Counted from the first letter of the stretch, positions 7,001 through 17,300 are shown. The stretch is DNA of 57,908 nucleotides from an uncultured Alistipes sp. (GCA_948442615.1 CAOJSG010000008.1:1-57908), one strand, 5' to 3'. Program-made: numbers and translations. The notes: a model not told the origin generated them from the sequence alone.

Positions 7001-8754
7001 AAAAAAGATGGGTGGTAAAGCCGCAGGGCGCGCCCGCGACGGTGGCTGCCATGGCCTCCGCGCTGCGCCTCTCGCCCGTGCTGGCCAACCTACTCGTACA
7101 GAGAGGCATAGACACAGTAGAAAAGGCGGAGAAATTTTTTAATCCGAGCCTTGCGGATCTGCACGATCCCTTCCTGATGAAGGATATGGACCGGGCGGTC
7201 GCGCGCGTGGAGGATGCCGTGCGCGCGGGCGAGAAGATCATGATCTACGGCGATTACGACGTGGACGGATGCACCGCAGTGGCACTGGTTTACAAGTTCC
7301 TGCGCCAGATCGGGCACAAAAACCTGATGTTCTACATTCCGGATCGTTATACCGAAGGCTACGGGATTTCGATCAAGGGCATCGACCTCGCAGCCCGCAA
7401 GGGCGTGGGGCTGATCATCGCTTTGGACTGCGGCATCAAGGCCACGGAAAAAGTTGTCTATGCGAAGACCAAGGGCGTGGATTTCATCATCTGCGACCAT
7501 CACCTCCCGGCCGAGGAGATTCCTCAGGCCGTAGCCGTTCTCGATCCCAAGCGCGTGGATTGCTCCTATCCGTTCGACGAGCTTTCCGGCTGCGGCGTGG
7601 GATTCAAGCTGGTGCAGGCCTATGCCCAGAAAAACGACATCCCCTTCCGCCAGATCGTCTCGCTGCTGGACCTGCTGGTGGTGAGCATCGCCTCGGACAT
7701 CGTGCCGCTCACGGGCGAGAACCGGATCCTGGCCCACTTCGGGCTGGAGAACCTCAACCGCGAGCCTTCGAAGGGGCTGCTGTCGATCATCAAGATCTGC
7801 GGCCTGGACAAGCACAACATCACGATCGACGACATCGTCTTCAAGATCGGCCCGCGCATCAACGCCGCCGGCCGCATGCGGATGGACGAGAACGACGAGA
7901 ACGCCTCGCCCTCGGGCGGCCATGCGGCCGTCGAGCTGCTGATCGAGGGCAACGAGAGCGTCGCCCAGCAGTTCGGCAGCGTGATCGACGCCTACAACCA
8001 GGACCGCAAGTCGATCGACCGCAGCGTCACGCAGGAGGCCCACGACTACATCGAGCGCAACCCCGAGCTCAAACGGCTGAAGAGCACCGTGGTCTACAAT
8101 CCGAAATGGATGAAGGGCATCGTCGGGATCGTGGCGTCGCGCCTGATCGAGACCTACTACCGCCCGACGGTGGTGCTGACCATGAGCAACGGATTCGTGA
8201 CGGGTTCGGCCCGTTCGGTCCCGGGCTTCGACCTCTACCAGGCCGTCGAGTCGTGCTCGGATCTGCTGGAGAACTTCGGCGGACACATGTACGCCGCGGG
8301 CCTCACGATGCGCCCCGAGAACGTTGGGGAGTTCACCCGGCGGTTCAACGCCTTCGTCGAGGAGAATATCGACCCGCAGATGCTCGTGCCGCAGGTGGAC
8401 ATCGACAGCGAACTGCTCTTTTCGGATATCACGCCCGAATTCCGGCGCTCGCTCAACCGGTTCCAGCCTTTCGGGCCGGGCAATACGGCGCCGGTCTTCA
8501 TGACCTGCGGCGTCAGCAACCGCGGCGACGCCAAGCTGGTGGGCATGGACTGCGAACACCTGCGCATGGATCTGGTGCAGCGGCAGAAACCCAATACGTC
8601 GCTCCAGACCATCGCCTTCCAGCAGCCCACCCATTACGAATGGGTCAAGTCGGGGCGTCCGATCGACATCTGCTATCAGATCGTCGAGAACCATTATCGC
8701 GGCACGGTGACCACGCAGCTGCGGATCAAGGACATCAAGCCCGTGATGAAATAA
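6991..8754 (+). CDS. recJ: Single-stranded-DNA-specific 5'-3' exonuclease RecJ
   Basis: 587 residues. RecJ degrades single-stranded DNA 5' to 3' in recombination and base-excision or mismatch repair. DHH-superfamily motifs are present: DYDVDG (88-93), the DHH motif proper (CDHH, 168-171), a conserved GRMRMDENDENASPSGGHAA stretch, and the DHHA1-like GGHMYAAGLTM block near residue 430. Length is normal for Bacteroidetes RecJ. The start overlaps lipB by 10 nt. There is no obvious biological link with lipoylation; the overlap probably reflects compact operon structure. A strong terminator follows. Confidence 0.97.
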   Translation: MPIEKRWVVKPQGAPATVAAMASALRLSPVLANLLVQRGIDTVEKAEKFFNPSLADLHDPFLMKDMDRAVARVEDAVRAGEKIMIYGDYDVDGCTAVALVYKFLRQIGHKNLMFYIPDRYTEGYGISIKGIDLAARKGVGLIIALDCGIKATEKVVYAKTKGVDFIICDHHLPAEEIPQAVAVLDPKRVDCSYPFDELSGCGVGFKLVQAYAQKNDIPFRQIVSLLDLLVVSIASDIVPLTGENRILAHFGLENLNREPSKGLLSIIKICGLDKHNITIDDIVFKIGPRINAAGRMRMDENDENASPSGGHAAVELLIEGNESVAQQFGSVIDAYNQDRKSIDRSVTQEAHDYIERNPELKRLKSTVVYNPKWMKGIVGIVASRLIETYYRPTVVLTMSNGFVTGSARSVPGFDLYQAVESCSDLLENFGGHMYAAGLTMRPENVGEFTRRFNAFVEENIDPQMLVPQVDIDSELLFSDITPEFRRSLNRFQPFGPGNTAPVFMTCGVSNRGDAKLVGMDCEHLRMDLVQRQKPNTSLQTIAFQQPTHYEWVKSGRPIDICYQIVENHYRGTVTTQLRIKDIKPVMK

Positions 8755-8783
8755 CCGTGCGCCCGGCCGCGCGGCGAGCCGAA

Positions 8784-8818
8784 AAGGGGTGTCCGACGAC
8801 AGTCGGACACCCCTTTCG
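8784..8818 (+). terminator. Rho-independent terminator after recJ
   Basis: 14-bp perfect stem AAGGGGTGTCCGAC / GTCGGACACCCCTT with a 4-nt loop, ending in CTTTCG. It is 29 nt after the recJ stop. Confidence 0.85.
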
Positions 8819-8975
8819 CTGCGTTCCCCTCCCTGCCTGGCGTCCGGCCGAAGCTACCGGGCGCCGGAACGGCCGCAGGTCCCCGCACGCCGGAACGATC
8901 GGGCCGTTTTGCGGATTTATCGTCGGATCCGTGCTGAAAATCGGGGTTTGCAATGGAACGAACGGATTTTTTCCA

Positions 8976-8983
8976 TATATTTG
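8976..8983 (+). promoter_or_regulatory. -7 element (TATATTTG) of the DUF4988 lipoprotein gene
   Basis: TATATTTG in an AT-rich island 52 nt before the ATG at 9036. A TTTG at 8947-8950 is 25 nt upstream, farther than usual. Confidence 0.6.
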
Positions 8984-9035
8984 CCAATGACGCGGAAAGG
9001 TTCCGATGTTAGGTTGACAATCAAATCCAATCATT

Positions 9036-11471
9036 ATGACAAAATCGACGTTGAAGAAATTCTTCATTCTGTTGGTGGGGGGGGGAATCCTTTCGCTCCT
9101 CGCACCGTCCTGCTCCGATGAGTACGACGATTCGCAGATCCGCAAGGACATTCTGGATCTGAAGGATCGGATCGAAAAACTCGAGGCGCAGGCGAAAACT
9201 TTCAATAGCGAGCTGGCGACGCTCAATTGGCTCGTGAAGGCGCTCCAGGAAAAGGTGTATGTCGCCAAGGTGGAACAGGGCGCCGACGGATACACCATCT
9301 ATTTCACCGACGGCACGACGGCCGAGATCAAGAACGGCGAGGCCGGTGAAGACGCTCCGGTGATCGGCATCAAGGCCGACAGCGACGGAATCTATTACTG
9401 GACGCTCACTTCGAACGGCACGACGCAGTGGCTCACCGACGACAAAGGCCAGAAACTCCGCGCCGGCTCCGTGATGCCGCAGCTGGGCGTCGACGCCCAG
9501 GGCTTCTGGACCATCAGCTACGACGGAGGCAAGACCTCGACCCGGATTCTCGACGCCGAAGGCAATCCCGTGGAGGCGCTCAACCGGATCTTCCACGAGG
9601 TTTCGGCCGACGGCGACTGCCTCAACGTCACGCTGGCCGACGGGACGGTCATCTCCGTGCCCATCCGCAGCAACTTCTATCTGCTCATCACCGATGCGCC
9701 CGAGGTGGCCGAGTTCCAGTTCGGCGAGACGCGCACGTTCGCGATCGAGAGCGTGGGCGTGGAGCGCACGGTGCTGACCAAGCCCGACGAGTGGAAGGTC
9801 TCGTTGGCGGACAACACGCTGACCGTCACGGCGCCCACGAAGGAGCACGAGACGTGCGCCGATCTCGAGGGCGAGGTGTCGATCATCTACTCGAGCGCCA
9901 GCTACCTCACGACCTCCGTGTCGATGAAGGTGACGGTGGCCGAACCCAAGACGATCGATATCGTCATCACGGGCAAGGGGCTGCGCGACGACGGCGCCAC
10001 GATCTCTTCGACGATCACTCCGTCGGACGGGGAGATGCTCTACTATTGCGGCGAGTATCGCACGTCGTCCTACGACACGGACGATCCCGAGGAGGTGCTG
10101 GCCGATCAGTTGGCCGCCATCAACTATTTCATGGAGACGCAGGGCGGCTGGGATGCCGCGGCGAAGGTGCTCTTCATGCAGGGCAGCACGGAGTATACGG
10201 CCAAGTGGCTCTATGAGAACGAGGATTACCGCATCATCGCGTTCGGCGTGCGGAAGGAGACGGCCGACGGCAAGGAGGTGGCCGTGGCTACCACGCCGCT
10301 GTTCGTGTCGGAGGTCGTGCGGACGCTTATGGACGAGAGCGACGTCGTGGATCTGAGCGCCGGGGGCACCGCCAACAGCTACATCGTCAACCAGCCCAAC
10401 ACCAAATACAAGTTCAAGGCTACGGTCATGGGCAACGGCGCCTCGACGAAGGGTATCGTGCCCGCGGCGATCGATCCCAAGCTGGCGTTCCTGGTCTGGG
10501 AGACGGGCTCGGTGAAGAATGCCGTGATCAAGGATGTCGAGCTGACGTCGGACGGCTACGTGCGTTTCTCGACCGGCGACGTGCTGGACGGCAATGCGCT
10601 GATCGCCGTGACGGACAACGTACCCATCGAGGGCGATACGCCGCTGTCGCTGGGCACGATCCTCTGGAGCTGGCATATCTGGGCGACGGACTATACGCCC
10701 GAGATGGACAAGAAATGCGTCAATGCCGACGCCAAGGAGTTCATGCTCATGGACCGCAACCTGGGCGAATGGTCGGACAAGAACACTTTGTACAGCGGCG
10801 GTTACTGGGGACTGAAATACCAGTGGGGACGTAAGGATCCGTTCGTCAGCTTCACCTATTCGGGCGTGCCTGCGGGCGCCTGCGTGTCGCATCACGAGGA
10901 CTACGTCGTCGACGCGGACTACGCTCCGACGTTCGATACCGACGAGGAGAGTCTCGCGCTGGCCATCCAGTATCCCCACATCTTCATCAAGGGCGGTTAC
11001 GCGACCAACAACGACTGGTACGGCGCGTCGACCGGTGCGGAGCACCGCAACAACGACCTGTGGGGCAACGGCGACGGCGCGACCTCGGTGAAGACGATCT
11101 ACGATCCCTGTCCGGTCGGCTACAAGGTCGCTCCGTTCGAGGCCTTCTCGGGCTTCTACACCAACGAGTCGGGAGGCCTCACCATCTATCCGGAGAACCT
11201 GCATGTTTCGGGCTCCTTCGCCCAGGGCTGGAACTTCATCACCGAAGGCGAGAATTATACCTTCTTCCCCGCAGCCGGGTCGATCACGGGCTCTACGGCC
11301 AGTGCGCGCAGCTTCGGGACGACGGGCTACTATTTCTCCTCGACGCCCGTGCTCGGCAGCAGTTCGTCCACGGCGACGCAGGTTAAGGGCATGCGTGTCG
11401 AGAGCTCGTGCATCATGCTTCCTTCGATGAACCGTTCCGACGGGGCATCGGTGCGCTGCGTGCGCGAATAG
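9036..11471 (+). CDS. Large surface lipoprotein with DUF4988 N-terminus and FISUMP-like C-terminus
   Basis: 811 residues. A lipoprotein signal peptide with lipobox Leu-Ala-Pro-Ser-Cys26 is followed by SDEYDDS, an acidic stretch resembling the surface-export signal of Bacteroidetes lipoproteins. Next come a short coiled coil (about 35-75), a DUF4988 region (about 75-195) with the typical GEDAPVIGIKADSDGIYYW, and a BACON-like or fimbrillin-like beta domain (about 205-310). The C-terminal portion (about 545-811) has WSWHIWATDY, FMLMDRNLG, YQWGRKDPF, YDPCPVGYKV and ends SVRCVRE, like FISUMP or fimbrillin-associated proteins of gut Bacteroidales. It is probably displayed on the cell surface; the ligand is unknown. 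A run of nine G at 9077-9085 encodes part of the signal peptide. It stands alone between two terminators. Confidence 0.85.
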   Translation: MTKSTLKKFFILLVGGGILSLLAPSCSDEYDDSQIRKDILDLKDRIEKLEAQAKTFNSELATLNWLVKALQEKVYVAKVEQGADGYTIYFTDGTTAEIKNGEAGEDAPVIGIKADSDGIYYWTLTSNGTTQWLTDDKGQKLRAGSVMPQLGVDAQGFWTISYDGGKTSTRILDAEGNPVEALNRIFHEVSADGDCLNVTLADGTVISVPIRSNFYLLITDAPEVAEFQFGETRTFAIESVGVERTVLTKPDEWKVSLADNTLTVTAPTKEHETCADLEGEVSIIYSSASYLTTSVSMKVTVAEPKTIDIVITGKGLRDDGATISSTITPSDGEMLYYCGEYRTSSYDTDDPEEVLADQLAAINYFMETQGGWDAAAKVLFMQGSTEYTAKWLYENEDYRIIAFGVRKETADGKEVAVATTPLFVSEVVRTLMDESDVVDLSAGGTANSYIVNQPNTKYKFKATVMGNGASTKGIVPAAIDPKLAFLVWETGSVKNAVIKDVELTSDGYVRFSTGDVLDGNALIAVTDNVPIEGDTPLSLGTILWSWHIWATDYTPEMDKKCVNADAKEFMLMDRNLGEWSDKNTLYSGGYWGLKYQWGRKDPFVSFTYSGVPAGACVSHHEDYVVDADYAPTFDTDEESLALAIQYPHIFIKGGYATNNDWYGASTGAEHRNNDLWGNGDGATSVKTIYDPCPVGYKVAPFEAFSGFYTNESGGLTIYPENLHVSGSFAQGWNFITEGENYTFFPAAGSITGSTASARSFGTTGYYFSSTPVLGSSSSTATQVKGMRVESSCIMLPSMNRSDGASVRCVRE
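9077..9085 (+). repeat. Homopolymeric G9 tract inside the signal-peptide codons
   Basis: Nine consecutive G encode Gly15-Gly17 in the hydrophobic core of the signal peptide. A gain or loss of one base would shift the frame at about residue 17 and abolish the lipoprotein. Confidence 0.9.
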
Positions 11472-11486
11472 CGCTGCGTGCGGATC

Positions 11487-11529
11487 AAAAAGAGAGGGGC
11501 GGTATCGCGTGTACCGCCCCTCTCTTTTT
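11487..11529. terminator. Bidirectional terminator between the lipoprotein and nitroreductase genes
   Basis: 18-bp perfect stem (11487-11504 with 11512-11529) with a 7-nt loop, flanked by A5 on one side and T5 on the other, so it can work for both convergent genes. Confidence 0.92.
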
Positions 11530-11544
11530 CATGCCGTATCCGCA

Positions 11545-12072
11545 TCAGAGCCGGATGATCCGCTCCGCGTCGTCGGCCTCGGGCAGGGGCGCGGGACGGA
11601 AGTCGGAATAGCCGATGGCGATGGCGCACAGCGGCTCGCAGCCGGCCGGAATGGGCAGGAACTCGCGCAGGTAGTCGGCGGCCGTGGCTCCCTGCGGATC
11701 GTCTTTGCGGCGGGGCCGCCCGTCGACATGCACCCAGCACGACGCCAGGCCCGCATCGACGCACGCCAGCTGCAGCACGGTCGCCGAGATGGCGGCGTTC
11801 ACGCGCCACAGGTCGCTGCGCGCGGTGTCGCCCAGCACGACGATCGCCAGCGGCGCCCCCTTCATGAAGGCCGATCCGTAGTCGCGCATGTCGGCCATGC
11901 GGGCCACTGCGGCCGGATCGTCGACCACCAGCAGCCGCGTCGACCGGCTGTTGCGCGACGAGGGGGCCGTGAGAGTCTGTCGCAGCAGCCGCTCCACGAC
12001 GTGGGCGGGCACCTCGTCAGTGCGGTATTTGCGCACGCTGCGCCGTGCGTTCAACAGCTTTTCGAACTCCAT
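11545..12072 (-). CDS. Nitroreductase-family FMN oxidoreductase
   Basis: 175 residues. The N-terminus MEFEKLLNARRSVRKYRTDE is the family's FMN-binding start, followed by APSSRNSRSTRLLVV, a central NAAISATVLQLACVDAGLASCWV block and a C-terminal AIGYSD. The family reduces nitro compounds, quinones or flavins with NAD(P)H; substrate unknown. Longer in-frame starts run back to 13152 but oppose real genes, so ATG at 12072 was taken; it is preceded by a -7 element at 12101-12108. The protein is short compared with NfsA or NfsB (about 217-240), in line with small nitroreductases of anaerobes. It is transcribed divergently from the HAD gene. Confidence 0.9.
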   Translation of the reverse strand: MEFEKLLNARRSVRKYRTDEVPAHVVERLLRQTLTAPSSRNSRSTRLLVVDDPAAVARMADMRDYGSAFMKGAPLAIVVLGDTARSDLWRVNAAISATVLQLACVDAGLASCWVHVDGRPRRKDDPQGATAADYLREFLPIPAGCEPLCAIAIGYSDFRPAPLPEADDAERIIRL

Positions 12073-12100
12073 AACGCTTTTCGATTTAGATGCTTTTCTG

Positions 12101-12130
12101 CAAAAATAGTGAAAAATTTGCGTATATTTG
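12101..12130. promoter_or_regulatory. Divergent overlapping promoters (nitroreductase and HAD phosphatase)
   Basis: Minus-strand TATTTTTG (12101-12108) faces the nitroreductase; plus-strand TATATTTG (12123-12130) faces the HAD gene, with a 20-nt gap to its ATG. The elements are 14 nt apart, so two polymerases could not bind at once. Confidence 0.65.
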
Positions 12131-12150
12131 AAAACGAAAAATTCGAACCT

Positions 12151-12990
12151 ATGGATTCCAAATTTACCGTGGCGCTGATCTACGATTTCGACGGCACGCT
12201 GGCTCCGGGCAACATGCAGGAGTACGATTTCATCCCCGCCGTGGGAAAGAGCAACAAGGAGTTCTGGACCGAGGCCAATTCGCTGGCCGAGCAGCAGGAC
12301 GCCGACATGGTGCTCACCTACATGGCCCGCATGATCCAGGAGGCCAAGTCGAAGGGGCTCTCCCTGCGCCGGGAGGCGTTCCAGGAGTCGGGGCGCCGCG
12401 TCGCGCTCTACAAGGGGGTCCGGGAGTGGTTCGCCCGGATCAACCGCTACGGCGAGGAGCGGGGTATCCGGATCCTGCACTACATCAACTCCTCGGGGCT
12501 GAAGGAGATCATCGAGGGGACGGAGATCGCGGGCGAATTCCGGAAAATCTATGCCTGCTCGTTCCTCTACGACGTGGACGGCATCGCCTTCTGGCCCGCC
12601 GTTGCCGTCAACTACACCAACAAGACGCAGTTCATCTTCAAGATCAACAAGGGCGTCGAGTCGGTGTTCGACAGCAAGCTGGTGAACCGCTACATCCCCG
12701 AGAACGAACGCCCCGTGCCGTTCAAACACATGATCTACGTGGGCGACGGAACCACGGACATCCCCTGCATGCGCCTGGTGAAGAATTTCGGCGGCCATTC
12801 GATCGCCGTCTACAACCCCGACCAGAAAGGGGCCCGCCGCGAGATGGCGTCGCTCATCCACGACAACCGCGTGAGCCATGTCTGTCCGGCCGACTATTCC
12901 GAGGGGGCCGAGATGGACCGCCTCGTGAAGACCATACTCGACAAGATCGCCATCGACCGCCGGCTCGAAGAGCTCGAGGCCGTGCGCTGA
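12151..12990 (+). CDS. HAD-superfamily phosphatase, phosphoserine-phosphatase-like
   Basis: 279 residues, cytoplasmic. HAD motif I is YDFDGTLAP (about residues 10-18) with the nucleophilic Asp. Motif II is the Ser of YINSSG near residue 110, a Lys in the KTQFIFKINKG segment could serve as motif III, and motif IV is VGDGTTDIPCM (about 199-209). The cap between motifs I and II is helical. The substrate cannot be deduced. It is followed 19 nt later by rdgB, so the two may be co-transcribed. The ATG at 12151 fits the -7 element at 12123-12130; an in-frame open stretch upstream crosses the nitroreductase gene and is rejected. Confidence 0.88.
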   Translation: MDSKFTVALIYDFDGTLAPGNMQEYDFIPAVGKSNKEFWTEANSLAEQQDADMVLTYMARMIQEAKSKGLSLRREAFQESGRRVALYKGVREWFARINRYGEERGIRILHYINSSGLKEIIEGTEIAGEFRKIYACSFLYDVDGIAFWPAVAVNYTNKTQFIFKINKGVESVFDSKLVNRYIPENERPVPFKHMIYVGDGTTDIPCMRLVKNFGGHSIAVYNPDQKGARREMASLIHDNRVSHVCPADYSEGAEMDRLVKTILDKIAIDRRLEELEAVR

Positions 12991-13009
12991 CCCGCATCCG
13001 AACGATACC

Positions 13010-13591
13010 ATGAAACTGCTTTTCGCTACGAACAACGCCCACAAGCTCGCCGAGGTGCAGGCCGTGCTGGGGCCCGAGTACGAACTGGTCACGCCGCGCG
13101 ACTGCGGCGTGACGGAGGAGATCCCCGAGACGCAGCCGACGCTCGAGGGCAACGCCCTGCAGAAGGCGCGCTATCTGCGCGAACGCACGGGGCTGGACTG
13201 TTTCGCCGACGACACGGGGCTGGAGGTCGCGGCGCTGGACGGCGCTCCGGGCGTCCGGTCGGCCCGCTATGCCACCGACGGACACGATTTCGCCGCCAAC
13301 AACCGGCTGCTGCTGGCCAACCTCCGGGGTGCGGCCGACCGGCGCGCCCGGTTCCGGACCGTCGTGGCGCTGCTCCGCAGCGGCGAGGAGCACCTTTTCG
13401 AGGGCATCGTCGAGGGGCGGATCATCGAATGCGAGCGGGGCTGCGAAGGGTTCGGCTACGATCCGCTTTTCGTGCCCGACGGCTTCGACCGCACCTTCGC
13501 CGAGATGAGCGCCGACGAGAAGAACGCCGTGTCGCATCGTGCGCGCGCCGTGCGCAGGCTGGCCGACTACTTGCACGGCTTGGAAAAATAA
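13010..13591 (+). CDS. rdgB: Non-canonical purine NTP pyrophosphatase (RdgB/HAM1 family)
   Basis: 193 residues. It hydrolyses ITP, dITP and XTP to monophosphates and so keeps deaminated purines out of DNA and RNA. Diagnostic blocks: [14 protein letters not shown] (3-16), [10 protein letters not shown] (about 64-73), [17 protein letters not shown] near residue 148, and [10 protein letters not shown] near the end. Length is standard. It lies 19 nt after the HAD gene. Its 3' end carries a consensus promoter that serves folE. Confidence 0.96.
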   Translation: MKLLFATNNAHKLAEVQAVLGPEYELVTPRDCGVTEEIPETQPTLEGNALQKARYLRERTGLDCFADDTGLEVAALDGAPGVRSARYATDGHDFAANNRLLLANLRGAADRRARFRTVVALLRSGEEHLFEGIVEGRIIECERGCEGFGYDPLFVPDGFDRTFAEMSADEKNAVSHRARAVRRLADYLHGLEK

Positions 13592-13601
13592 GGTACCTTT
13601 G
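13571..13601 (+). promoter_or_regulatory. folE: folE promoter (TTG-N20-TACCTTTG) with a near-zero leader
   Basis: TTG at 13571-13573, a 20-nt spacer and TACCTTTG at 13594-13601. The folE ATG begins at 13609, so the expected start point coincides with or nearly touches the initiation codon. The -33 element lies within the last codons of rdgB. Confidence 0.75.
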
Positions 13602-13608
13602 CCGCGCT

Positions 13609-14217
13609 ATGGAACCGAATATCTATTGCAAGGAGGAGCGCTTCGACGAGGCCAGGACCGAAGCGCTGAAAGAGCACTATGCGGCCGTGCTGCGGCTGCT
13701 GGGCGAGGATCCCGCGCGCGAGGGGCTCGTCAAGACGCCCGAGCGCGTGGCCAAGGCGATGGCCTTCCTCACGAAGGGCTATGCCGAGAATCCGCTCGAG
13801 ATACTCCGCTCGGCCATGTTCCGCGAGGAGTACCGGCAGATGGTACTGGTGAAGGAGATCGAGCTCTATTCGCTCTGCGAGCACCATATGCTCCCTTTCT
13901 ACGGCAAGGCCCATGTGGCCTATATTCCCGACGGGTACATCACGGGTCTGTCGAAAATCGCCCGCGTGGTGGAGTGTTTCGCCCGCCGGCTGCAGGTGCA
14001 GGAGCGGCTGACGGTGCAGATCCGCGACTGCATCCAGGAGGCGCTGCATCCGCTGGGCGTGGCGGTGGTGATCGAGGCGAGCCACATGTGCATGCAGATG
14101 CGGGGCGTCGAGAAACAGGGCTCGGCGACGACGACTTCGGCCTTCACCGGTATTTTCCTCAAGGACCACCGCACGCGCGAGGAGTTCATGACGCTGATCT
14201 CGCACGAGTACAGATAA
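13609..14217 (+). CDS. folE: GTP cyclohydrolase I
   Basis: 202 residues. It converts GTP to dihydroneopterin triphosphate, the first step of folate and tetrahydrobiopterin-type synthesis. Zinc ligands are visible as Cys90 and His93 ([10 protein letters not shown]) and Cys161 ([12 protein letters not shown]). [20 protein letters not shown] is the conserved subunit-interface block, and [12 protein letters not shown] follows. The length matches the E. coli enzyme. Only 17 nt separate it from rdgB, but it has its own promoter whose position implies a leaderless or nearly leaderless message. FolC, later in the pathway, is encoded at 48557. Confidence 0.97.
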   Translation: MEPNIYCKEERFDEARTEALKEHYAAVLRLLGEDPAREGLVKTPERVAKAMAFLTKGYAENPLEILRSAMFREEYRQMVLVKEIELYSLCEHHMLPFYGKAHVAYIPDGYITGLSKIARVVECFARRLQVQERLTVQIRDCIQEALHPLGVAVVIEASHMCMQMRGVEKQGSATTTSAFTGIFLKDHRTREEFMTLISHEYR

Positions 14218-14307
14218 ACCGGTCCGATCGGGGCTTCCGTTGCCGATGCCGCGTGCCGGCGATGCGGCCGGTCGGGAGGAAGATGCGGCCGGCGGCCGCG
14301 GAAAAAT

Positions 14308-14346
14308 GAAAAGCAGACAGCTCCTGCAAGAGCTGTCTGCTTTTTT
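14308..14346. terminator. Bidirectional terminator between folE and the RND pump
   Basis: 16-bp stem built on AAGCAGACAGCTC / GAGCTGTCTGCTT with a 6-nt loop, A-rich before and T6 after. It can terminate both convergent units. Confidence 0.9.
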
Positions 14347-14390
14347 CATGACGGGCGGTTTCCGGAATCCTTCGCGGGGCCGCGCGGAGC

Positions 14391-17300
14391 TCAGCGGTCG
14401 GTGCGGATGCGGAAGAAGAGCGCGTAGAAGATCGGCACGAAGAAGAGCGTGGCGAAGGTCGAAAAGAGCAGTCCGCCCATGATCGTGGCGGCCATCGGGC
14501 CGAACATCGCGTCGCTCAGCAGCGGAATCATACCCAGAATCGTGGTCAGCGAGGCCATCATGACCGGCCGCAGACGGCTCTCGGTGCTCGACACGAGCGC
14601 TTCGGCCGGCGCGACGCCCCGTGCGATCTGGTCGCCGATCTCGTCCATCAGCACGATGCAGTTCTTGATCATCATGCCCACCAGCCCCAGCGCGCCGACG
14701 ATGGCGCAGAACGTGAAGGTCTTGCCCGTGATGAGCATGGCGCCCACGATGCCGATGGCCAGCAGCGGGATGCCGCAGACGATGATGAGCGGTTTGCGGT
14801 AGTCGCCGAACAGGAAGATCAGCACGCCGATCATCAGCACGATCCCGAGCGGCACCTTCTGGAACAGGTAGCCCATCGTCTGGTCGCTCGCCCCTTTTTC
14901 GCCCTCCCACTCGAGGGTGTAGCCGGCCGGAAGCGTCAGCCGTTCGACCCGGGCGGCCACGGCGCGGCGCGCCGCCTCCGTCTCGACCCCCGCGGCCGGG
15001 GAGCACATCACCTTCTGGGCGCGCCGTCCGTTGTAGCGCGGCACGACGGGGTCCTCCCACCGCACCTCCACGCCCCGGCTCACCTGTTTGAGCGGCGTGG
15101 TCCGCAGGACGGTTTCGACCGCCTTGTTTAGGTCGAACCGCCCCGATTTGAGCTCCATGAGCGTCTCACGGTCCAGCAGGCTGCTCAGGTTGGGCAGCAT
15201 CGAGAACAGCGGGACATTCTCCAGATTCTCCACCGGCATGCCGTCGGCCTCGGTGCATTTGAGATAGATCGTCTGCTTGTGCGTCCCTTCGTAGAAGGTG
15301 CCCACGGGGATGCCGCCCGCCGCCGCGAGCACCGACGTGGAGATGTCCTGCCGGCTCAGCCCCGCGCGGCGCGCGGCCGACTGTTCGTAGTCGATGCCCA
15401 GCACCGGAACGGCCGGTTCCCAGTCGGTGGTGATCAGGCAGACCTCGGGCGTGCGCTCCATGATGCGGCGCGTGCTGTCGGCCAGCGCATGCAGCACGGC
15501 GGGGTCGGGCCCCGTGAAGAGCACCTCGATCGGGTACTTCTTGAACATGATGTTGTAGCGCTTGAGCTTGACGTAGGCATCGGGGTAGCGGGCCGAAAGC
15601 TCCTCCTGGATGGCGTCGATGTTCCGGTCGAGCGCCTCGGTCGATTCGAAGTCGATGATCAGCTCGCCGTAGGAGAGCGACGGCGTGGCGATGCTGCGGA
15701 CCAGGTTGTAGCGGGCCGGCGTGCCGCCGATCGAGGCGGTGACGGAGCGGATCTCGGGCCGGCTCTTCAGGTAGGTTTCGATCTCGGCCAGGTCGTGCGC
15801 CACGCGGGTGGAGTTGTTCCCCTCGGGCAGCTTGTACTCCATGTAGAGCTGGTCGTAGACCATGTCCGGGAAGAAGCCGTGGCGCATGTATTTGTAGCCC
15901 CAAACGCTCAGTGCGATCAACACCAGGGCCACGCATAGCGAGGAGATGCGGTGGCGCAGGCCGAAGCCGAGCGCGGCGCGCAGCCAGCGGTAGATGCGTC
16001 CGTCGTAGAGCTGCGCATCGCCCTTCGACGGGGCGGTCTTGAGCCAGTGATCGGCCATCAGCGGGACGTGGACGAGCGCCAGCAGCCAGCTCAGCAGCAG
16101 CGAGACGGCCAGCACGATGAACAGGTCGCGCACGTAGACGCCCGCCGTGTCCGGCGAGAGGAACACCGGCAGGAAGGCGAGGATGGCGATCAGCGTGGCG
16201 TCCAGCAGCGGCACGGCGGTCCGGCGGCCGATGGAGGTGAGCGCCTCGCGCCGCGGCTTGCCCAGCTTCAGGTCGACCAGAATGCCGTCGACGATGACGA
16301 TGGCGTTGTCCACCAGCATGCCCATGGCCAGGATGAACGAGGCCAGCGACACGCGCTGCATCGATCCGTCGGCCATGCCCAGCAGCAGGAACGATCCGAT
16401 GACGATGGTCGCCAGGCTGATGCCGATGATCATGCCGCTGCGGAATCCCATCGTGAGCATCAGGATGGCCACCACGATCAGCACCGATTCGACCAGATTC
16501 ACCAGGAAGGTCATCAGCGCGTCGGTGACGCGTTCGGGCTGGTAGAAGATGCGGTGGCATTCGATTCCGGCGGGCAGCTGCTGCGCTTCGATCTCGGCGA
16601 GGCGCCGTTCGACCTGCTTGCCCACCTTCACGATGTCGGTCCCCGAAGCGGCCGCCACGGCGATGCCCAGGGCGCGCTGGCCGTCGTAGGTCATGGCGTT
16701 GCGGGTCGGTTCGGCGTAGCCCTCCGTCACGGTGGCGATGTCGCCCAGCCGCAGCTGGTCCGATTCGTGACCCTGGATCACCATGCGGCGGATCTGCTCC
16801 GCCACGCGGAACTTGTCGTCGACGGTCACGCGGACGCGGCTGTCGCCGTTGTCGTAATAGCCTGCGTAGAAGGTGCCGTTCTGGCCCTTCAGCGTGGCGA
16901 GGACCTCCATGGGCGACACGCCGAGCGTCGCCATCTTGGCATACTGCATCTCGATGTCGATGCTCTCGGTGCGTTCGCCGTAGACCGCCACGCGCGCCAC
17001 GCCGTCCAGGTTGCCCAGTTCGCGGCGGAGCAGCGCGGCGTAGTCCGTCAGTTCGCGTTCGCTCGCGCCGTCGCCGGTCAGGGCGTAGAGCATGCCGTAG
17101 ACCAGCCCGAAGTCGTCCTGCACGCGCACGTCGACCCCTGCCGGGAGTGCGCCCTGCGTGTCGGACACCTTGCGGCGCAGCATGTCCCAGCACTGTTCGA
17201 CCGTATCGTCGCGGGTGGTGCTTTTCAGCTCGACCTGGATGAGGGCCAGGTCGTTGTACGACCAGCTCTCGATGTCGTCCACGTCGCCGATCGTGCGGAT

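Noticed and set aside
11545..13152. 535-residue minus-strand frame containing the nitroreductase
   Set aside because: Only the last 175 residues are the enzyme; the rest is antisense to the HAD and rdgB genes.
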